NCBI GenBank assembly: GCA_963971405.1 | Contig: OZ020487.1 | Location: 41,637,039-41,701,038 of the forward strand | Length of the DNA stretch: 64,000 nt | Origin: Psococerastis gibbosa | Lineage: Eukaryota; Arthropoda; Insecta; Psocodea; Psocidae | Reading direction: 5' to 3' | Part shown: positions 57,217 through 64,000 of the stretch, piece by piece | How positions within the stretch are numbered: position 1 is the stretch's first letter | Layout of the letters: every line of letters begins with the position of its first letter | Notes under the pieces: model-generated | The model's input: the letters and a program-made list of their open reading frames with translations, nothing else | The model's database searches: none | What the model was told of the DNA's origin: nothing | Position numbers and translations under genes: made by a program

Positions 57217-58123
57217 AAGCAAATAAACTTGTCGAAATATTTGGACCGTACCGGGGGATTAATGATTAATCGCCTTACTATGTTCTATTCTATTCTAATT
57301 TATTTTGCATTTTTGCAAAATACGTCTCCATTTTATAAAATTGATAGTGGAATATTCGTCTGAGGGTATTAGACGTTTCCGCCCGAGAAAGGGCCCCCAG
57401 ACAATTTAGGCCCACGACACTGATTAGGTTATTAGTGAGGCGACGGAAGAGATCAATCGGATGCATTCATTAAATTGTTTGTATGCGATGAATTTATCTA
57501 TAAAACAATACAATGCCTCATTCGCCTCCAGGCTCCAATAGTGAGTCGCCACTAACTCTTATAGTAGGCATAGAACAAGAGGATAGCCTCGCAGTAGTTC
57601 CAAAACCGAAGCTAATTGGTATCAGTGACGGCTACGTAGTACAGTACATATCCAATTATAGATAATGCATTATTAAGTCAATACACCCAAACTTCTTAAA
57701 TCTGCGGCATTTCTGTTAAAAATGACTGCCTAGTTCGCCTGCAATGGTGACTCGCCACTGACTCTTATAGTGGGCACATAGAACAAGTTGATAACCGCAC
57801 TGTGGGCTGTATGTATGCATCAATGTTTACCCAAAGAGCTTTCTAGAGCTTTCAAAAAAGCATTAGAGTCGGAGCTGGAACCCAGTAATGATTTCAAGGG
57901 GTTAGGGCGTATCAGGTATCAGGTGGGGGATTCCCCCCATCATCCCCATAGCAACGCAACAGCCAAAGTCTCCGTTGTCGTCAGCAGCAATTCCGCCATC
58001 TGCAATATTTCTGAATTTTCTTGTCAACTGTCTTACCGTATTGAGGAGGTGACATTTTTGAAGGTCGTTTGGCGCACTGTATGAAAAATTACATTATTTT
58101 CTTGTTATATCCATTACCTACGG
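57217..58123. other. Repeat-rich DNA with a local duplication
   Basis: An A-tail SINE-like fragment is at about 57425-57495. The block GCCTCATTCGCCTCCA through AGAACAAG (57512-57590) recurs diverged at 57725-57805 (GAGTCGCCACTAACTC versus GACTCGCCACTGACTC). A 98-codon frame at 57788-58084 shows no recognisable family. Confidence 0.5.
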
Positions 58124-59634
58124 CAGTGGCGGATTCACGGAGGGGGTAGCGGGGTCATGCCCCCATCAGGGCGCCAAAATGAGACAAATTTAGTAAGAAC
58201 CGGTCCGAGTTTAATCGAACATGCTTTCCAATTTATAAATTAGTATAGATATAGACATGTGTAATATCATAGGAAATAATTTCCCTATGGTAAAATTTCA
58301 GACCCCTCGAGGGGGGGGGGGGTCCATCTCAATATATATTAAAAACCCCTTAAAACTCAATTGCATATTCTGGAACGAATAGACCAATACATTGCAACAG
58401 TAGTAACAATGACACATGGCACGTAATGTATTGGAGCGGGAATTTTCTACAATTTCTCAAAAAATAATTTTTTGCACAGAAGCAAATATTTTTTGGGAAT
58501 GCAACCTGTCCGTTTTTGTTACCCTATTGAACACCTAAAACATACCTGAAGGTAGAAATCATCGATAGAAAGGTTCCACAGAAAATATATTTTTTAGTCA
58601 TTTTTCATTAAAATTGAGTTATATTTATTTTTTTACCTCCAGAAGCAAACTATCAAGCGGCAAGCGACCCCACACATTTTGTTAACATTGATAACGACTA
58701 TAATATATATATATATGCTAGGGCTGAACTGCAGGCTACTAGTGGGGTCACAGGTGGCGGATAGTGAACGGCCATCAGATATGATGGTTAGCTGCGAATA
58801 AGATGAATAAGCAGTCCCCGACCAAGCAGTACCGAGTGGGGTCCGGTTAAAGATCCCCCACCTAGCTCCTTGGAGCTAGGGCATGGGCACCCTTTTGTCC
58901 ATGGGAGAGAAAAAGCTCCCTAAAGGCGGAAGAATTCAACAGAGGAGTCAACGGCATAAGGATGCAGAAGGCAACGGGAAACCACTGCATTAAAGGTCCT
59001 TCGGGGCATCCCTTGTACAATCATCATGAGCGTCGCTCAAATGATCGCCAATCTTCAACGTTGAAGGGGCACGAGAAGAAGAAGAAGATAATATATGTGA
59101 ATTTAAAAGAAATCGTTGCAGCCGTTTTTGAGAAATAATTTTTTTAGACGTTTTTTTTGGAGTTTTTTGAAAATAAACCCCCCCCCCCCCAAATTGAGTT
59201 AGCCCAAAATAAAAAAAATTGTCTCGAGGTATGATTTTTGTGAACCTATCTGCAAAATTTCATCAAAATCGACCGAGTAGTTTGCCCGGAGATCGATGAA
59301 CAGACAGACAGACAGACATACAGACAGACATACAGACAGACATACAGAAATGCAGACAGAACGACAGACAGACATTTCGTAAAAACCACTTTTTTTTAGG
59401 TTCCTGGGACCTCAAAACGTGTAAATCCGTTGAAATCTCGGAATCGAAAATTTGGACCATCACAAAGCTTTCCTTATACTACGTATAAATTGGAAAGCAA
59501 AACTAATATTACAGTATCTAATTAACAAAAAATATGTAATACAAAAATAAGCCACAGTAAACAGGTCTAATTTGGTGAGGAGAGGACGCCAATTTCAGCC
59601 CCCCTTCTGTGAGAAAAGTCTGGATCCGCCACTA
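58124..59634. mobile_element. hAT-like non-autonomous element, 1.5 kb
   Basis: Ends CAGTGGCGGATTCAC / CTGGATCCGCCACTA. Flanks ACCTACGG (58116-58123) and ACCTACAG (59635-59642) form an 8-bp duplication with one mismatch. A SINE is nested at 58735-59088, and a (CAGA)n-type microsatellite is at 59306-59372. No transposase seen. Confidence 0.75.
58735..59088 (+). repeat. SINE with RTE-type GAAGAAG tail
   Basis: About 350 bp ending in GAAGAAGAAGAAG, the same kind of tail as the RTE LINE at 50380 and the fragment at 33786. Body includes GATGCAGAAGGCAACGGGAA. ATAATATAT is present on both sides as a likely target duplication. A degraded relative is at 54770-55035. Confidence 0.65.
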
Positions 59635-59995
59635 ACCTACAGCAGAAGTATCCAAGTTGTTACATGTACTATATCCTCAATGACCAAAAAAGGACTACAT
59701 ACAAGATACTACAATAGAACCACCACGGCCAATCATCCCGGATTCTACTGCTTCGTCACGAAACTCCGGCCGTGGTAGCCTTTGTAATTATTATACAACA
59801 TCTACTGTTCTACATAAAGACGCCCCAATAAACTTTGGTATGTGTTATTGTAATCATCTTGCCTAAAGGTATACATTCAGTGAATTGTTTTTATGCGAAT
59901 AAATTTTAATCTTCTTATAAAAAAATAAAAAATAAAAAAATAAAAAATAATTATACGTCATAACGTACGAAACTTAGCGACCAGCCCAACCAGCA

Positions 59996-60069
59996 GCCTG
60001 ATCGAGGCGATTATAATACCGGGGTTAAATAAATACCGGTATTATATAATCGCTTGGATCAGGCTGCAG
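59996..60069. repeat. Short palindrome, CAGCCTGATCG family
   Basis: Ends CAGCCTGATCGAGGCGATT and CGCTTGGATCAGGCTG around a short ATAAATACCGG centre. A deletion form of 53700-53876. Confidence 0.8.
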
Positions 60070-61030
60070 GAACATATCTAAGCTGTAATGGTATAAACAC
60101 GTAGCACCTAATTCATGTTCATGGTTCCCGCCTTTTACTGGGCGCACCCCCCCCCCCCCCCCCCCCAACAAGAAGGCATCTGTGGGAGTGTGCTCAGTAA
60201 ACGTTAATAAACGGTAAACAATAGTAACTATCTGTCAAATTACGTATTATTTGTGTTTATAAGTTTAAGTTTAAAGATTAAGACTCTTGTCATTTGCAAG
60301 TCGTTGAGATGTTATGCAATTATTATAGTGTCTGATTTCCGATTTCAACGCTTGCCTGCATGCTAGGATATCGGTAAGTTATGTACTTTATTATTTACTT
60401 AAAATAATGCCGAAATATACAATTCCTACTATGAATTATGGAACCTAGTTAATATCGTCCAGACTAAAAAAACATAAGGGTTTTGAGTTTTGCAAGTTTT
60501 GAGGTGTTGATGGATGGTATCGGACAAAAGTGGTATGACGATGGGCAAGCTGTTTTAGACGGTCCCTGGGCAACCTCGTTGTCCAGTACGCTCCCGATAG
60601 CAATTTTGCACCCGTCTTGGAATGGGAGTATAGGGAATACAATAAGGCATGATTTGAGGGGGAGTTTACTATTTTGCCAACTCAAAAAACTTACTTAAAA
60701 TAGATCTACCAAAATAATAACTGGGATGATTAGGTAAGTATTGTATTATATTGTATTACAATTACATTATTATATAGGTGGCCAGGTGGGCAAATTCATG
60801 TTTTGCCTGGGGCGGGTCCAGGGCAGATTTTCGGAGGGGGCCACTCCGGGAAAAGTGGGTGTAGCCTACCAAACCAAAATTAATTCTTAGCGCATGTGCA
60901 ATTGGTGTGTTTGTTAGCGAAACTAAGCATGGCATGGCAACGAACAATAATGTTATAAGCAGTAAATTAGAATCCACCCTTAGACATGCAGAGACGGATC
61001 CAGCCCATTTGGGGAGGGGGAGGGGTAGTT
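60070..61030. other. No gene seen
   Basis: Low-complexity and AT-rich with one C run (60147-60166). Overlapping short frames at 60445-60698 on both strands show no recognisable domain. Confidence 0.45.
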
Positions 61031-61485
61031 ATATATATGGTGGTGAAGCATGGGCCCTGACAAAGAAAGAATCAAGAGCGTTGGCTGTTTTCGAGAACAA
61101 GATGTTACGGAGAATATTCGGAAGAGTTTTTGAAAACAACAGTTGGAGAATCCGAACGAACGAAGAAATCCACCAACTCTTCGGCTCGCCAGACGTCACA
61201 CAAATACTACGAAGCAGAAGGCTCCAGTGGATGGGACACGTCGTCCGTATGCCAGCGGATAGAACAGCACAAGCAGTATGGATGGCATGTCCCAACAGAA
61301 GAAGACCTTTGGGGCGTCCGAGATGACGCTATGGCGACCAGCTAAACGAAGATATACAGGAAGTTGGCCTTCGGGCCGATAATTGGTGTGATCTGGCGAA
61401 GGACAGGATCCGGTGGCGTAGTGTTGTGAATGCGGCCAAAAGTCCCCCAGGGCTGACAGCGCCAACTTAAGTCAAAGTAAGTCAA
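61031..61485 (+). mobile_element. LINE 3' fragment with 12-bp target duplication
   Basis: Flanked by exact GGAGGGGTAGTT (61019-61030 and 61486-61497). Codes for the post-RT C-terminal domain (GGEAWALTKKESRAL, ENKMLRRIFG, RRLQWMGHVVRM, GRPR), with a TGA in frame at 61324 and then continued homology (QLNEDIQEVGL) to a TAA near 61470. Tail GTCAAAGTAAGTCAA. Confidence 0.85.
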
Positions 61486-62160
61486 GGAGGGGTAGTTGTG
61501 GGTCAAAATAGGAAAAACATACTAGTATGTAGGATCGATTAAATCAGAGCGTAATAAATTAATTTACAATAGATTTACCAAATTTTTTTTTTGGGGGGGG
61601 GGGACAGTTACCCCTATGACGCGTGTTCGGTGTGGGTCGAGGGGAAATACGTGCACTTTTGTACCGTACTTTTCCATTTTGTTTTTTTAACTGACTAGGG
61701 GGGGGGGTTGTCCCATTGTTTCATAATTTAGGTAGGTGATAAGATTAAGTTACTAGTTGGACCCATATAGGGTTCTTCACATTTTTGAACAGTTGGCAAT
61801 CGAAAGAATACTGGGCCACCCGCGAGAGATTAAGCTGCGTGACGACATTTCAGGTTGCATGCGCCTGGCCAGGTTTGGCCCGTGTCACTACAGCATCGCC
61901 CATCATTTCACACTGCTTCTTTGACATTTAGTTTGTGTTATTCTTTATTACGGTACCTGAGAACTTCTAATGTGACTCGTTCAGACACGCAACATGGTAT
62001 CAACTTGGCCGAAATAGGTATATTTACATTCCGAATTTTTGACTCGACTTCAATATTTATTAACTTGCTGTTAGGTTCTTTAGACATGAGGCTCAGCTAC
62101 TTGCATAGCTTATAGAAACACAGTACTTCTTATTTTAGTATTTAGTTTAGTATTTAGTTA

Positions 62161-62670
62161 GTGCACTGCAGACACCTATTTAAATCAAATTGTATCCTAA
62201 CACTGCCATCGCTATACATACTAACCTGCATTTCAATGTTATTGTCTTCCGATGGGGTTTCGTTTTTAGAGGGCCGCAACACGAGGAACAACAGAACCAT
62301 CTCAATACCTCAACATAGATTATCCCTATATGAGAAAGATGTTCTTTACTCTGGTGCTAGGCTTTACAATGCTTTGCCACGTAAAATGAGAGAAGGCTCC
62401 CCCGAAGTATGTACAAGCAATTTAAAAAAGTATCTAATAACCAAAGCTTTTTATAATGTTGCCGAGTTTTTGGAGGATTGTTCACTCATCTCACGTGGCA
62501 TGCCTGGCCTTGAGCTAAGGTAGACCAGTTTTAGTTTTAGTTTTAGTTTAGATTAATTCATTGATTATTGTCTTTGTTGTATTGTGCTATACTAATGACT
62601 TGTTCCATGTATTCATTAATACCTGATGGAATATACGATTATTTATTTATTTATTTATTTATTATTTATT
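62161..62670 (+). mobile_element. Jockey/CR1-type LINE 3' fragment
   Basis: A 120-codon frame (62161-62523) reads the C-terminal domain of a non-LTR reverse transcriptase: ILTLPSLYILTC, then NTRNN, PQHRLSLYEKDVLYSGARLY and AFYNVAEFL. It ends with (ATTT)n at 62639-62670, the usual 3' tail of this group. The catalytic part is absent. Confidence 0.8.
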
Positions 62671-62831
62671 GGAAATATTAACTTAAAGCAGCCACCAGGA
62701 ACCTACTGACCGCCATGTCATGCCCCCTAACTTTAAAACAAATAAATAACATAAGAGTCATGTAGGCTAGGTACTCTATAAAATGTTATTGTTGTTATTT
62801 CCAAGGCCTATGCTTTTAGCATTTCTGCTTT

Positions 62832-63502
62832 TAAGCAACCCTGTCAGTCTGGCGGGGGGAGTGAGTTTGTTTGTTAACTTGAGGCACCCTAATGGCAAAC
62901 TCCTTCACCTCGGGGGAACGGGAGTTGACTGACAGGGTGGACCTCCTGATTATAGTGCATTCCGAACCACTTGGGGAACATGGTAAAGTCACACGATTAA
63001 ATCGGAGGTGACCAAGACTCGACAAGCACGTAGACTGACTGGTTTAGTCTCAGCGCGTTATCAGTATGCCCCACCACCTTTGGAAGGCAGTTATATTCTT
63101 TGCCTCTAAAATACAAGTGTTAACTGCTCTGAAAATGCGTAAAACCCCAATGTTTCAGCCGTATTTTTCAAAAACATTTACCCAGGGGAGACCCCCGGAC
63201 TCCCCTTCATATCCTCCGAACCCTGTGGCTCATGCGCAAAGGACACTAAAGTCTTTAATGTAAAAGCTGCGTACGTCCATGTGAACGTCTTCCCCCATTT
63301 TAAACACTTTATGACAACGAGGGGCGCCAAATTATACACTGCCCCCTTCGAAAACCTATCGTTACGTTACTGAAAAGTGCCTCCCCCTTGGCCCCTTTTA
63401 TGAGGTCTGAGACCGCCTTTTCAACGCTGTGCACACTACCAAGTTTGCCGCAGTTTGAAACATGCTCTGCTTTCATGCAATCAACATGGTAAGCTCGTTG
63501 GC
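62832..63502 (-). repeat. SINE with 5S-rRNA-like head, copy 2 (interrupted)
   Basis: Reverse copy. The head is at 63502-63420 (on the - strand GCCAACGAGCTTACCATGTT), the body and 3' part at about 63074-62832. Roughly 345 bp of unrelated DNA separates them. Confidence 0.65.
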
Positions 63503-63827
63503 GAAAGACGAAAGTTGTACTCTAAAATAAATTTGCAATATAGCCTACAAGTCTACAATGGCCGGGCCTACTATGGTGATCATTATTAACCTTAAAGAAG
63601 AGATAAAAAATGGGGACAAGATAATTTTAGAATGGAAAGTATTTTGTGTACATTTTCAAGCCGTAGAATAATTTAATACTAAACGGCATAGTTGGCTCGC
63701 GGGAAGTTGACGTTATCAATTCTGGAGTGTTTTTTCAGTTATAGGACATAGCCTATGTTTTATTTTATATTATTATAGATATATTACATATTTCATTTAT
63801 ATTATGTTATATTTTAAATTGGGCCAA

Positions 63828-64000
63828 CGGCCTTACAATGTTGATTCCATTAGAGCAGAGCATGTTTCAAACTGCGGCAAACTTGGTAGTGCGCACAGCG
63901 TTGGCAGGGGAACCTGGTGGGACATGATAACACGCTTAGGCAGTATAAGTCGAGTCCTGGTCACCTGCGATTTAATCGTGTGACTTTACCATGTTCCCCA
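63828..64000 (+). repeat. SINE with 5S-rRNA-like head, copy 3 (cut by window edge)
   Basis: Begins GCCAACGGCCTTACAATGTT and keeps the pairing GTTGGC about 80 bases on. It continues past the window end. Confidence 0.65.

Noticed and set aside
57788-58084. 98-residue ORF as a small gene
   Set aside because: Overlaps a locally duplicated repeat and has no recognisable motif or splice context.
59306-59372. Possible tandem-repeat array or CRISPR-like pattern
   Set aside because: Simple CAGA microsatellite without spacers.

Overview
This window reads as nuclear DNA of an animal, most likely an insect. The genes have spliced, phase-matched exons separated by long introns, the proteins look insect-like, and a large share of the sequence is transposon-derived. 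Species cannot be settled from the sequence. There is no sign of bacterial operons, CRISPR, phage or rRNA.

Four host genes can be assembled, with splice sites and phases checked by eye. (1) A secreted C-type lectin on the + strand, 4 exons between 1494 and 11501, 203 aa, with an EPN sugar-binding motif and WND motif. (2) Peptide-methionine sulfoxide reductase A on the - strand, 4 exons between 18951 and 13636, 240 aa, with a probable mitochondrial presequence. (3) A succinate-semialdehyde dehydrogenase (ALDH5A1-like) on the - strand, 20340-21827, 495 aa, in a single exon. (4) An NCOA5-type nuclear receptor coactivator on the - strand, 9 exons between 41410 and 24155, 432 aa, with an N-terminal RRM, the NCOA5 core and an LXXLL motif. 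The lectin and MsrA are convergent. MsrA, SSADH and NCOA5 are all on the same strand. No shared pathway is evident; MsrA and SSADH are both probably mitochondrial housekeeping enzymes.

The rest is mostly mobile DNA. From 41.4 kb to 52.8 kb there is a block of larger elements: a 4.4 kb hAT transposon with an 8-bp target-site duplication and a broken transposase; a mariner transposase relic; a 2.0 kb PIF/Harbinger-like element with perfect 26-bp inverted ends; and a 5'-truncated RTE-type LINE with an intact reverse transcriptase frame. A GIY-YIG (Penelope-type) fragment lies in the large MsrA intron. LINE 3' ends and several SINE families, including one with a 5S-rRNA-like head, are scattered through the window. 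From 52.7 kb to the end I see only repeats and low-complexity DNA.

The most distinctive feature is a set of about 15 small palindromic elements (MITEs). They share a GGCG-type end, a module reading GACGTGGTAGCAGACAT and TWA-like 3-bp flanks, and they occur in different combinations in the introns and intergenic spaces of all four genes. Repeat boundaries were read by eye and may be off by several bases except where a target-site duplication is stated.
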